DNA from: Thermomucor indicae-seudaticae
Taxonomy: Eukaryota > Mucoromycota > Mucoromycetes > Mucorales > Lichtheimiaceae
Reading direction: 5' to 3'
Assembly: GCA_000787465.1 (NCBI GenBank)
Contig: JSYX01000085.1
Span: 19,413 to 83,412, forward strand
Length of the DNA stretch: 64,000 nt
Numbering within the stretch: position 1 is the stretch's first letter; every line of letters begins with the position of its first letter. The notes beneath the pieces are model-generated. The model had not been told where the DNA came from. It saw only the letters and a list, made by a program, of their open reading frames with translations, and ran no database searches. Both the position numbers and the translations under genes were made by a program. Of this stretch, positions 39,825 to 51,059 are shown one piece after another.

Positions 39825-40475
39825 ATGTTTCCGTTACTCGTTGCTCCATTTGTCCCATTTATTCCGTTAGCTGTTGCCGGTGTAGGAGCAGCTCTGGGCT
39901 CGGTATTTGTTAAGCACGTAGGCGACGATCAATTCAAAGAAGAGTTCGGATTTTCACCAGACGAATACTAGGACAAGCCGAATGCGAAGTCTAAGCCGAA
40001 TGAAGAGTCTGTGCCGAACAAAAACGGTTTGAACGTCAATAACTCTGCCGAGTACAAGCGCCCCACGTCCCAAGAGCCTACTGCTATCAAAACGGCAGAA
40101 AAGGCGGCCAGTGTGGCTTCTGAGAGAACATTCTTCGACAGACGGACGACCCAATGCCAAACTAATATTGAAACATACCGGAACGAAAACACCACCGTAT
40201 GTCACGACATTCCGACGTCGTTCGACGACGCGGCGTTCATTCACGCCGTCAATGAATGCATTCAGCAGATGGACTCTTTTGGTTCGGAGTTCATAGTACG
40301 GTCGATAGAGACGTTCTTTTCCTGGTTGGGGATCAAGGGGATGAGGCCCTGTATCAGGGAACTTTCGAAACGCCTTTGGTCCTTGATCAAGCATTTGGTC
40401 GTCAGTTATGTCGCGAATTTTTTTCTACGGCTTGTTAAATCACTAGCGAAAGTTATATCCAGAATGCTATACTAG
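39825..40475 (+). CDS. Small gene of unknown function, hydrophobic N-terminus
   Basis: ATG at 39825 opens a hydrophobic segment (FPLLVAPFVPFIPLAVAGVG). The frame meets one TAG at 39969-39971, then stays open in the same frame to 40475 (DKPNAKSKPNEESVPNK... to VKSLAKVISRMLY). A 69-nt, 3n-length intron (39903-39971; GTATTT...ACTAG) would remove the TAG and join the parts in phase, giving about 193 residues. A retained intron would yield a 48-residue peptide. The C-terminal third (about 40250-40475) is amphipathic-helical. The antisense frame at 40394-39954 is a shadow. I do not recognise the family; a membrane or secreted role is inferred from the N-terminus only. Confidence 0.5.
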
Positions 40476-40695
40476 TGTTTTCTTTTGCTTCTTTAACCTC
40501 ATAAATATATCTTGCTGTTTGCTCTAGACTAAGGTTCTTTTTATTTCCTGTTACGCTATTCCCAGCAAACTGATATACAGAGGTCTTACGGGGCAAAACA
40601 TACGTAATTTCCTCTTCCAGCACACTTTAAGAATAACATTATTCATCGAAAAAATGACTTCGTGTGGTACCTCTTCGTTGGAAGTGAATTTGCTT

Positions 40696-41525
40696 CTATT
40701 TGGTTTTTTCTTCACTATTTGTCTCTCTCTGCAGCACCTTGACACGCTCCTGTTGCCATTGAGTGTATTCCCACCTGGCCACATTATCAATAAATCGCAT
40801 GTCCCGCAAGTACAGTCTCTTGCTTATTGGCAAGTCCAGTAAACGGTCGATAAGCCCTGTTTGCCGAAGTCGTCGCTCGACCAACCTGAACCAGACAATA
40901 GCAAACGCACTCCCAACCGCTGATCCCACAATAATCTGGGGAAGGCTATGATAGCCCAAGTAAATCCTGTCGGCAACCAAAGTATGAGTCAATCGATTCC
41001 TATTGTTTTGCTTTGCAGAGACTTGCCGTGAGTAGGAGACGAGGGCGGCAACGATCAGCAAGGCAATGCTCAAGAGAGCCTTAAATACATCGTTCTCTAT
41101 TCGAATACAGGTCCAAAGATAGATTGTGCCATATACCGCAAAATACCAGATAAATTGAGCATGGCTTGAAGGCATACCGTAGCCTTTGCCGAGATGGGCT
41201 AACAGAAAAAAAGGCAATTTCCTTCCAGTAAGTTTGGCACGCCCAACTATCCATACCCTGATATGAAATTACCGTGAGGTCGCGAAATCTGCAAGCTCTC
41301 CTTGAGAATGGCGTTAAAGCCTTCATTGAGTAATTGTCCCAGAAGCATCAAGATCCCCGCGATTTCACGTCGAGCGAGAATGACTGAGCCATAAAAGACA
41401 AGAATAGCGAGCGGTAAAAGTGTAATGTAGGCTAGGGCATAAGCGACTTTGTCTTGAGGGTCAAATTGCACGTGCGTCAGCGAAAGTGATGTCAAGCTAA
41501 TGCCGTTGTCCTGACAATGCTGCAT
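40696..41525 (-). CDS. CAX4: Dolichyldiphosphatase (PAP2 superfamily)
   Basis: ER-lumen phosphatase that recycles dolichyl pyrophosphate after N-glycosylation. ATG at 41525 (MQHCQDNGISLTSLSLTHVQ); four to five membrane segments. PAP2 signature: KESLQISRPH (motif 1), GMPSSHAQF (motif 2) and SRIYLGYHS (motif 3), all catalytic residues present. Two introns: after RPH (GTAATT...GTTAG) and between SYS and RIYLG. The second is a GC-AG intron (40967-41026, donor GCAAGT, acceptor CGACAG), required because the arginine codon is split across it. The protein ends NSEEKTK at 40696. Length (~240 residues) matches yeast Cax4/human DOLPP1. Confidence 0.92.
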
Positions 41526-42144
41526 CGACAAGAGGTATGAAGGAAGTTAATCACGACTTGCAATAACCCGTGACGCCCCAAAATACTCTCCCTCCCCGCA
41601 ACTGTTCAGGCACAACTGCGGCAAGACCGAATCAATCACATAGGCGCAGCAACCTTACTGATACAATGCTCTGCTAACTACAACCATATCCAAATTTCGC
41701 GTAGCTAATGCTTGAATACGTATTGATCCTATTACATCCCGCGTCAGGAGCCTGGGAGCAGTAAACCAAGTTGTTCGTTTTTTCTCATAGCGACGGTAGA
41801 AGCAGAACCGCTGCAAGAATGCCCCAGAGATACACACGAATAGCAATAGAACATATTTGGAAGCTCTATATTGAACTTACTCAAGCTTATTTCCCTGGGC
41901 TAGTTCTTGCGCTTTCGTGAAACGGCTGTCCGTTACAAGCAATTCAATGGTAGGAATGACAAGTTGCGTTTATATGCTCGGTAGATCATAGATGATGGCT
42001 TAAAAGTTGCTATAAAAGAGATCACGACTTATTTTGATCACCATAGCCAAACTTTTTATCACTGAGTTGCCTAGAAACTAACGATATGACAGATATGGTA
42101 GAGTAAGAAGGAAAGAAACTATCGCAGAGATACACATTGTGCGA
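41526..42144. other. Intergenic region
   Basis: About 620 bases holding the dolichyldiphosphatase promoter and the start of the duplicated lipase unit (from about 42030). No additional gene recognised. Confidence 0.45.
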
Positions 42145-43760
42145 TTATAGACATAAACCCATGTTCATGTCGAAGTAGCTACAACGAGAGAAGTTCGCCG
42201 TTAGCGAGTCTAGAGTTTGTGTGGCTAAATTTGCAGCGAACTTACGTGAAATGGTCCATGCCACTTGTAAATGGTACTATGCTGTTTGAGCATGAATCGG
42301 TTTCGATACCATCGGGGCAGACGACTATGTCAATTGGCCAGCGTCCATCAGTTATATTGGTACGGAATGTTTGCCCCGTCTTTTACAGCTACTTACTCAG
42401 TGTCTTGTCTCTGGTTTCCCAAAATTCTTCACCAGCGTGGAGGAAGCCAAAAGCGGCAGGTGGAAGATGAGGAACAACTATAAAGCAATTTAGGCTTGTT
42501 AAATAGATCAAAATGCATGTTGACTTAAACTTACTGTCGCGTTCGTGAACAACTCGGTCCAGAGGAAGTTTGGTGCCTAGCACGTATTGAGCAAAGGTGG
42601 GATCACCCACGCGAGGTTGGCCTGTGTTTTCAGTAATAGCAGTAGCAGATCAATACCGGATCCCATCAGGCCTCCGTGTCTCCTTTTGGTGTTACCCATT
42701 GTATAAATAGAAAGATTGTCTGGCCCAAGAGATTCGATGCGCTGATACAGATCAAGACCGCACAGCAGAGCAAGGGCGCCGCCAAGGGAATGGCTACAAT
42801 CATACGGATCATTTTTCCTGAGGTTGAGTGCAAAAAAAAAAGAATAAATAGCCAAGTACATACCCGGTAACAGCCACTTTGTAACTGGGATATTGCTTGA
42901 GTTGGCCAATTACGGCGCTCAATAGACTAGGACTGACTTCATTATAGGCAGCCAAGAAACCTTCAGCTTTTAATGAAAAACTATGCACGACTTGAAGAGA
43001 GGAACCCTGATTTCCAACCTGTGTGCACTTTGGTACCGGGGACCGGTAAATAATCCACAAGCGTAAATGCTAGATCCTGGATAAAGGCCTTTTGAGTGTG
43101 CTCTGCTTGTGTGCGCGGCATGTAAGCTAAAGTGGATTAAACTTACCGCAATCCAGTTTCGAATAGAGTTGGATCCTAAAGATCTCTAGAGATTAATATA
43201 TGGCTCGGTGATGGTCAGCCTCGTTCACGTTACTCGCCTCGAAAAACGACATAGATGGTCTTTTCCCTGTCACCACGCGCGACGAGAGCGTTGGTATCAA
43301 ATAGAAGTGTCTTAAAAGTCTTGACAATCGTAAGGTCCTTCATTTTATCACAATGTGGACAGTCCCATTGGCCTCCAGGAATCACAGTTCGGCAATAGGC
43401 AGCAGAGGATAGGGTGTTGTAGTGTTTTAGCGTATCGATTTCTTGAGCGGACGCTTTACGAATGCTTGGACCATGTGGAGCAATTAATTGGCTTGCAACG
43501 GGGTTTGGGTAGGAAGCCGCATTCAGGGCCATGCCACCTTTCGTTTCAGTTCCCTCGGGAAGCGGGCCATTTTTTTGCAGGTCTTTGGCCTCTGGATCGT
43601 AACTTGAGCTAAGCAAAAAAAAAAACGGTGCTTGAGTTCGGCTGGGAATAAGTGGTGGCAGATCCGTGCTGTTGCTTGACTGTCTCTTGAAAGGGACAGC
43701 TGCTCCAAGCAGCGAGACGTAAGAGAAGACAAGAATGAGAACAGTAGGGTGGATTTTCAT
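42145..43760 (-). CDS. Secreted class 3 lipase A (Rhizomucor/Rhizopus type)
   Basis: Triacylglycerol lipase with pre-pro region. ATG at 43760: signal peptide (MKIHPTVLILVFSYVSLLGA), propeptide, then the mature start region (YCRTVIPGGQWDCPHCD) and DTNALVARGDREKTIYVVFR. Further exons read SNSIRNWIA, GFLAAYNE, the nucleophile elbow GHSLGGALALL, IYTMGQPRVGDPTFAQY, HERDIVPHLPP (catalytic Asp) and MDHFTYFDMNMGLCL (catalytic His), stop at 42145. The triad is intact. The intron after VVFR has a GC donor (GCGAGT, 43237-43176). The nucleophile exon and its following intron are identical over 171 nt to lipase B. Confidence 0.93.
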
Positions 43761-43814
43761 ATTGATCCCAGATAGTAAGGCTACGTCTTCATCGCTCTCT
43801 AAGTGAACGTCTCG

Positions 43815-43822
43815 TTTATATA
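43815..43822 (-). promoter_or_regulatory. TATA box of lipase A
   Basis: TATATAAA on the minus strand, 55 bases upstream of the ATG at 43760; the same box lies at the equivalent place upstream of lipase B. Confidence 0.6.
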
Positions 43823-44853
43823 CGCGACGATAAACAAACGTTTCTCTCTTTTCTTGTAGTTATGTGCGCTGCTACAACGGGAACATTAGATGTTTCCGTG
43901 TTCGTTTATCACGAAGATGTTGATAGAGCAGAATAAACAATTTTTCCTTAGCAATAGAAAACCATTGTCCTGGATCCGCTTGAAAAATGAGCAAGAAATT
44001 CCCAGTTAAGCTAACGTAAATGGTATACTCTCTGGTATTATTGTCTTTTGAAGCTCTGAACTCACACTTAGCTACTTTCCAGAAATCTATGTTTCCTACC
44101 AGGCTTTTGCCGTCTTGCGGTCTCCGAGAGTCTGCCATAACCCTGACTAAAGCCAGAAGAAGTATGCAGATAAGCTCAAGATAAATGACAAAATATATCC
44201 TCAATACCATCGCTTGTCGCTGATTAATGTGGCATATCTACCTGATACATATGCAATACATCACAGTGTCAGTGGTACAAGCGTACGAAATATGGAGCGT
44301 AAATATTAAATGCGCGACGAGATTCCGCGCTTATTCCAGCGAGTCCTTGTCGTCCAGTCTGCTACTGTCATTGTAATTGCAGTACCAAGATCAATAGTGC
44401 ATACATATTTAAACTGAATTTTACCCAAGTAAGTCTTTGGGCGACGAACCAAGCCTTGATCAAAACACTTTCCTATGAACCTTGTCAGCTCATATCGGTT
44501 ATTGTAGCGCCTTGTTACGGAGATGATAATATTAATACAAAGCCTTCAAAAAAAGCGGATGATATATGAAGCTTCCGATCGCATCGCGCGTCTCTTGCAT
44601 TTGATATAGCGTGCAACTGCCGTGTATAAGGCCACTTCAGTAGCAATAATGAAATATAACGTTCCATTTGTGCTCGATAAATCATGCATGGCGGTTGTAA
44701 AAGCCGCCGTAAATAGGTCATGTTCTTTTTTCTTCTTGATCATGATAGTTAAACTATTTATTACCGAGTCTCCTGTAAGTTAATGATATACCAGATATCA
44801 TAGAACAAACAAGACTGTAGATACGATATCACAGCAGCACGTATTGTGAGCGA

Positions 44854-46469
44854 TCACTGACAGGAGCCCATGTTGATATCAAAGTAGCTACGATGAGAGA
44901 AGTTCGCAGTTAGAAAGTCTAGAATTTGTGTAGGCTAAATTTACAGTGACTTACGTGAGATGGTCCGCGACACTCGTAAATGGTACGATGCTGTCTGAGC
45001 ATGAACCGCTTTCTATACCATTAGGGCAGACGTCTATGTAAAATTTGGCAGCATCCATCCAGTTAAATGGTAACGCGATATTGTCTTCTGCCTCTTACAG
45101 CTACTCACCAACAGTTTCGTTGCTGACTTCCCAGAATTCCTCACCAGCATGGAGGTAGCCAAAAGCGACAGGTGGAAGATGAGGAACAACTATAAAGCAA
45201 TTTGGGCTTGTTAAATAGATCAAAATGCATGTTGACTTAAACTTACTGTCGCGTTCGTGAACGACTCGATCCAGAGGAAGTTGGGTGCTCAGCACATATT
45301 CAGCAAAGGCGGGATCGCCCACACGAGGTTGGCCTGCGTTTTCAGTAATAGCAGTAGCAGATCAATACCGGATCCCATCAGGCCTCCGTGTCTCCTTTTG
45401 GTGTTACCCATTGTATAAATAGAAAGATTGTCTGGCCCAAGAGATTCGATGCGCTGATACAGATCAAGACCGCACAGCAGAGCAAGGGCGCCGCCAAGGG
45501 AATGGCTATCACAATCACATGAAAGTTTTTTTTGCGGTGAGTGAAAAAAAGGGATCCAATACTGAACGAGGTACATTACCCTGTAATCGCCACCTGGTAG
45601 CTGGGATATTGCTCGATTTGACCAATCACTGTGCTCAACAGACTTGATTGCACTTCGTTGTAGCTAGCCAAGAAGCCTACGGATTTCAACGAGAGAAACT
45701 GGGTATGGTCTGCTAAGGGAATTTTCATTACTAACCTGCGTGCACTTTCGTACCGTCGACTGGCGGATAATCCACAAGTGTAAAGACTAGATCCTGGAGG
45801 GAGTCTTCAGTGTATGTGTGTGCGACTTCGAAAAAGTGAAAGTGAAATAAACTTACAGCAATAAAGTTCTGAAGAGAGTTGGATCCTAATATCTTCAAAC
45901 GTTAGCGCGTGTCCCTGAGATACTCAGCTTTGTCCAAGTTACTTGCCTCGGAAAACGACATAGATAGTCTTTTCGCTATCGCCGCGCGCAACGAGGGCGT
46001 TGGTGTCATAGACAAGTGTTGTGAAAGTCTTGATAATCGTGAGATCCTTTACTGCATCGCAATGTGGGCAGTCCCATTCGCCTCCGGGAATAACAGTTCG
46101 GCAATAGGCATCAGCGGACAAGATGGTGTAATAAGTCAGCGTATCGATCTCTTGAGTGGTCGCTGTACGAATGCCAACATCATCTCGAGGAGCCAATTCG
46201 CTTGCGATGCTGCTCGGGTATGAGGTCGCGTTCATGGCCATACCACCTTTTTCCTCGGTTTCGTCCGGAAGTGGGCCATTTGTCTGCAGGGCGTTGGCTT
46301 CGGGATTATAGCTTGAGCTAACCGAAGTGGACGGTGCCTGGGTTCGGCTAGGAATAAGTGATGGCAGGTCCGTACTGTTGCTTGATTGTCTCTTGAAAGG
46401 GACAGCTGCTCCAGGCAGCGAGACATAAGAGAAAGCAAGAATGAAGAAGGTGACATGGTAAATTCTCAT
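44854..46469 (-). CDS. Secreted class 3 lipase B (Rhizomucor/Rhizopus type)
   Basis: Paralogue of lipase A, about 350 residues as precursor. ATG at 46469 (MRIYHVTFFILAFSYVSLPG), propeptide, then YCRTVIPGGEWDCPHCD and DTNALVARGDSEKTIYVVFR. Exon joins give DLVFTLVDYPPVDGTKVHAG, the elbow GHSLGGALALL, QPRVGDPAFAEY, HERDIVPHLPP (Asp) and a C-terminal YFDINMGSCQ after a DH-containing exon, with the stop at 44854. The catalytic triad looks intact. The intron after VVFR is GC-AG (GCAAGT, 45946-45886), at the same position as in lipase A. Predicted to be secreted and activated by propeptide removal, as for Rhizopus lipases. Confidence 0.93.
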
Positions 46470-46526
46470 ATTGATCCCGGACAGTAAGAGCTATAACTCT
46501 GCCGTTCTCTTCAAGTGATGGCGTTC

Positions 46527-46534
46527 TTTATATA
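46527..46534 (-). promoter_or_regulatory. TATA box of lipase B
   Basis: TATATAAA on the minus strand, 58 bases upstream of the ATG at 46469, within sequence shared with the lipase A promoter. Confidence 0.6.
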
Positions 46535-47330
46535 CGCGACAGTCGCTTCTTTCTTGTTTCCTTCCTGTATTCATGTCCGCTGTTGCAACGGGAACACTAA
46601 TCGTTTCCGTGTTCGTTTCTCCGCGAAAAAGCTAATAAAGCAGGAAAAAACGATTTTCCTTCGCAATACAGAGCCATTGCCCTGGTTTTGCCGGGAAAAT
46701 CAGCAGGAAATTCCCAGTAGAACTAATGTCAATGCAGTCGACATTATTGCCTTTTGGAGCTCTAGACCCTATTTTGCGTACCTTTTAACCGCTTCTAAGA
46801 AATTGTTGTGTCCTACTCGGCTGTTGCCGTTGCGCTCTATCTGACAGTCTGCCATAAATCCGACTAAGAACCAAAAGCAGTGCACATGTCACCCGCGGAA
46901 ATATATGATATTCTCCATCCTATTGGTTGTCCTGACTAACGTGGGTTATATGATGAAAATGTACATAACAATGCAGGTAGTACCAGTGATCGAAATGTGG
47001 AGGGTAATCGTGGGACATGCAACGTAATCCCCGTAGCAAGATCAAAAAGCATATTTAACCTGATCTTTACCCAAAGAAGGCTTTTGGCGCTGAGTCAAGG
47101 CTTGACCAAAAGACATCTTTATGGTTTTTGCCAGCTATTGTCCGTTATTTCAGTAGCCTCGTCACACAATTGAGATATTAATGTACAATATTCAACAAGA
47201 GTGGGCTTCCGATCCCACCACAAGCCTTTTGCATCTGACGCAGCGCGCCCATTGCTGGAAATTGAGCCGAGCGCACAGTATTGGCCGCTATAATAGAAGG
47301 CGTTTTAACTTAAGAAATACAAAATAGCAC

Positions 47331-48319
47331 GACGGATATACAACGGAAAAATCATATGCTAAAAGGTATTTGAGTATTGTAGCTTGTGAAACATTTTTCT
47401 TGCCGGTGTGTACATAGTACTATGTACGCAGTTTCACGTACATTCGAAAAAAAGAAGATAGGACGTACTCGATACATTATGACCCAGTACAGCATAATTT
47501 TCATTCAAGAGAAGACACAAGACATCCTCGTTTTCTGTGATACGCATGAATACTGCGACGTTGCACGAATAGGTCACGGACGGGTTCTCACGTCTTTAAC
47601 TCTGCAAGCTGCCCAACGTCGCGCTCATGCTGCGGATGCCTTGTCTTAGGCTAGAGAAAATCCCATCACTACGCGTATTCTCCCGGAATTGGTCTTAGAC
47701 TAGTCGCTGTAAAGAGTTCCGCTTATACTCGTACGGCATTGAGAAAACAGACAACCAGCCCAGGTACCTTGCTAGTAAGTCACCATTTCCCTTGTTTAGT
47801 CACGTGAATGTGAAAAGGGCTTGTTCCCGTCATACAGTAAAGTCAAATGGACGTTGTTCGCTTGCGGTCATTGCAGTATGTGCATAGAAGAAGTCAAACA
47901 CGCTAAATTCCCGGAGAACCGATAAAGGCAACTTTGTCCTTACCTGTTTCTTACGTTTTGTGACTGCATAATAATTACAAAGAATGCATCGAAAGGGAGG
48001 ACCGATCGTGCAAATGTTCCAATTCGTTTTGTGTCTCCGACTTCTATTACTGGATCTTCCTGATTCTGAAAGATCAGAGCTTATCGCTCCAGGAAAACAC
48101 TGCGGAACGGAAGCTGTAAGCGCTACTTACCCGGGCTGGCCAGCTGCGAGTGCGAATATCTCGGTAGCTACACGGTCAGCCGCCCACAGTATCAGGCTCC
48201 GGTATAAGCAAGCTGAGTATGTATTGTCTGACCTATTTGAAGTTCTACTGTGCAACTAGAAGAACAATAGCTACTAACATTTAACGGAGAGATTCATAAT
48301 AGGATATACATATATAGAT
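47331..48319. other. Intergenic region
   Basis: About 1 kb beyond the duplication. Frames of 80-90 residues at 47386-47649 (no ATG start) and 47984-48259 show no motifs. No gene called. Confidence 0.45.
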
Positions 48320-50527
48320 TTACAATGCATATCGAAACTTTGGATGCTTATCACATAAGCGCTCAACTTCTTCCTGCTCGTCCGACAAGTCGGTTGACTT
48401 TGGTACTCCATATTCGCGATCTTTCCGGTCATTGTCTAGCTTCAAAAGAATTCGGAGTGTCGTGGCTGAAATACCAGCCAAAGCCATAAATACCAAGCAA
48501 ATAACATGGCCTTTAATGTATCGAGGAGCATCTTCTGTCTTATATATCTACAAAATAACGACGTAAGTCTTTCCCAATTATTTCGCATCGCAATCTGCAA
48601 ATGTACCTGGGTGCCGAGCATAGAAAAGCACTGTGGAATAAGGAGACGCGAAATGGATTTAGCATCCAATCATAGGCTAGCGCATATGTCGTTTTTCTTT
48701 TACCTGACCGATCATGCTTGTCATCCCAATGGCGACAGCACGCTTGGTGTGTCCAAGATTATTGTTAGAAACCCATGACAGCGTCTACAATGCATTAGAA
48801 TATAAAATGGGTGTTCCCATGTATATATGACTGAGACCTACCAGAGGAATGTTGGGGTATATGCCACAGGCTACGAGAATTGCACCAGTATACCGGAGTC
48901 CAACATTGAGGCTAGCGAGCAAAAAGATGTATCCGATCACGCCGACAGCTGCCACGGTCATGATGTGATAGCCTCGCTGCAGCGTTCGATCCGAATTCCA
49001 CGAAACAAACTAGAGCGTGGGCATAATATAAGTGATACAGGGAGCTTGACGTCAACCATCTTAGACTTACAAAAACGAGAATGCATGCTGCAACATACGG
49101 AGGTATAGAAAGCAGCTGCGCGTTTAAAGAGCTGAAGCCCATGTCTCGAATAATAGTAGGTAAAAACACCGCGTAGCTAGCTAGCGCAATGTTGAGGCCG
49201 ACATAGATGACCACTATATATATATACACTCCAGTAAGCAATTCAAGAGTCCTTTCTCTCTCTCTTTTATAACATTTCTTACCCGCAAGCCAATTTCGAT
49301 AATCTATCAACGCCGCAAGAAGCTGCCGCTTATCAAAAGCCTTTCCGTCCGTGTTTCCACTTGTGCGAGTACGGGCTATTGCCACCTTCTTTTCTTCCTC
49401 AGTCAGCCACCGTCCTGCGGTCTCAGGACTAGTCGCACAAACATCAGATCACGCTTCAGTCCACGGTGCGACAAAAAAAAAGACAGCACTTACAGATCAG
49501 GCAGAACCAAAAAGCTCAACAGTCCCAAAAAGATGGTGGGCGCGGCTTCAATGATAAAGAGCCATCTGGTACGATTGTTAGTTTCATTAGCAATGGCGAG
49601 TATGGGAGTCTGAAATAAAACAAACCTCCAACCAGCCAATCCATGTGCGCCATCGAGACGGCCCAAGACACCATAAGCAATAGCACCTGAAAACGCACCT
49701 GCTACCGTAGAAGAGCCAAAATACAGTGCGACCTAAAGTTCGTCGGTGGTAAGCATGCGCAATCTTGCAGAAATAACCAGCAAACTTACTCGTAGTGCCA
49801 ATTCTTCGCGTTGATACCAAAATGACAAGAACAAGGGCGTTGCAGGCCCAACACCAGTTTCAAATGCACCAAGCCAAAACCGACAAGCAATTAATCCGGC
49901 TGCATTGTGGGTGACAGCTTGACTACAAAACATATAGTCATGCCGGTCAGGCAACAATTTTCTGTTGGTTCAATCGTACCTACCATATCGAACAAATACC
50001 CCACAAAACCGTGGTGCCTGAGATCCATCGCGACGGTTTCACGCTTCAGCGACGACTCTGTCAGTATCTCCCCATTTTATACGTCCGGGACAAAAATACA
50101 TACATTTTTAGGATCAAGTTGGAAGGAATATGGAAAATCACATAGCCTGCCCTTTCATCGTCAGACTTCGTTATCTTAGCATCAACTTTCAATAATGATA
50201 TATATTTTACCGGCGAAAAAGATCAGCAAGGCTGTGTAATAATCGTTACCGACCAAATGCAAATCTTGCTCCAAGGTTCCGAGACGAGCATTGCCGATAT
50301 TGTTACGATCGAGACTGAGCATAAGATACAGAATCGACACCCATGGGATCAATCTGATGATACATCCGAGATTAATTTTATCATCACCGCTGAAAGAAGA
50401 GCTTTACGTACCGTAGATCTATCTTTCGAACAAGGCGTTTTTCGATCACGTTCCAGTTTTCTGTGGGTATTTCGGTGCCTTCTTCCTTTGGAACTGAGAC
50501 AGACGAAGCCTGCTTTTCGTCCGTCAT
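48320..50527 (-). CDS. MFS transporter, allantoate permease (Dal5) family
   Basis: Plasma-membrane anion:cation symporter of the ACS family; substrates range from allantoate to organic acids and vitamins, so the substrate is unknown here. ATG at 50527 (MTDEKQASSVSVPKEEGTEI), then helices including VIFHIPSNLILK, CRFWLGAFETGVGPATPLFL, LAGWRWLFIIEAAPTIFLGL, LPDLPETAGRWLTEEEK, ALASYAVFLPTIIRDMGFSS and IYPNIPLTLSWVSNN. The tail is acidic, ending CDKHPKFRYAL at 48320. The many introns make a 12-helix protein of roughly 470-490 residues. One junction near 50100 (after NLILKN) is unclear; the best in-phase option keeps six extra residues. Confidence 0.85.
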
Positions 50528-51059
50528 GAGCGAAAAGTTGGAGAAAGAAAGAAGGAGTATATGACTAAGACGGGGAAAAATGCTTTTTGTCCTTGGGGAC
50601 GGACGGATCGGTTCAGATCCTGCAGTACAACCCCTCCTCCCACCACCAATCATTGCATAAACATGGAATCATCCTGTGGTGCTAGCATACCGACAGCATC
50701 ATACTGCTTCATTCCTTAAAAGGAATGAACTACTTTATGCTGCTGTTTCTTTTTTTCCCCAAAAGAGATCAGAAAGTGGGGTTGCGCACTTTGCTCGGAA
50801 AAGGAACAAAACAAACAAGATGTCGTGTAACCAGTCTTCTGAAACCCTAAATTCCCTTTAGATCCAAAACCGTTCTTACTCCACTGCGTCTATGCTGATC
50901 ATACATGTTCACATTATCAACTTATCTACAACGCAAAATTACAAGTTGTATTCACCTCGAGAAAATACAGACAGCAGGTACACCAAATAAATAAAAAAGC
51001 CTTCGTACATCGCCAGAAGTACGTATGGGAAAAAAGGACAACAGTGTAACGCAATTCTA
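50528..51059. other. Intergenic region
   Basis: About 530 bases between the MFS start and the arrestin stop. An imperfect palindrome CATTCCTTAAAAGGAATG lies at 50712-50729. No gene recognised. Confidence 0.45.

Larger units (their letters stand above)
42030..47330. repeat. Tandem duplication, two ~2.6 kb units each with a lipase
   Basis: Unit 1 is about 42030-44700 and unit 2 about 44735-47330, head to tail. The similarity covers not only the genes but also about 0.9 kb upstream (for example GGGAACA.TA/CTAA, TTTCCGTGTTCGTTT, and AATTCCCAGTA/T) and ~100 bases downstream. Non-coding parts are clearly diverged, so the duplication is not recent overall. Edges are approximate. Confidence 0.8.

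Noticed and set aside
39954..40394. 146-residue minus-strand frame
   Set aside because: Antisense to the small unknown gene and without an intelligible composition.
47984..48259. 91-residue plus-strand ATG frame
   Set aside because: No motif and no supporting context; length is within chance expectation.
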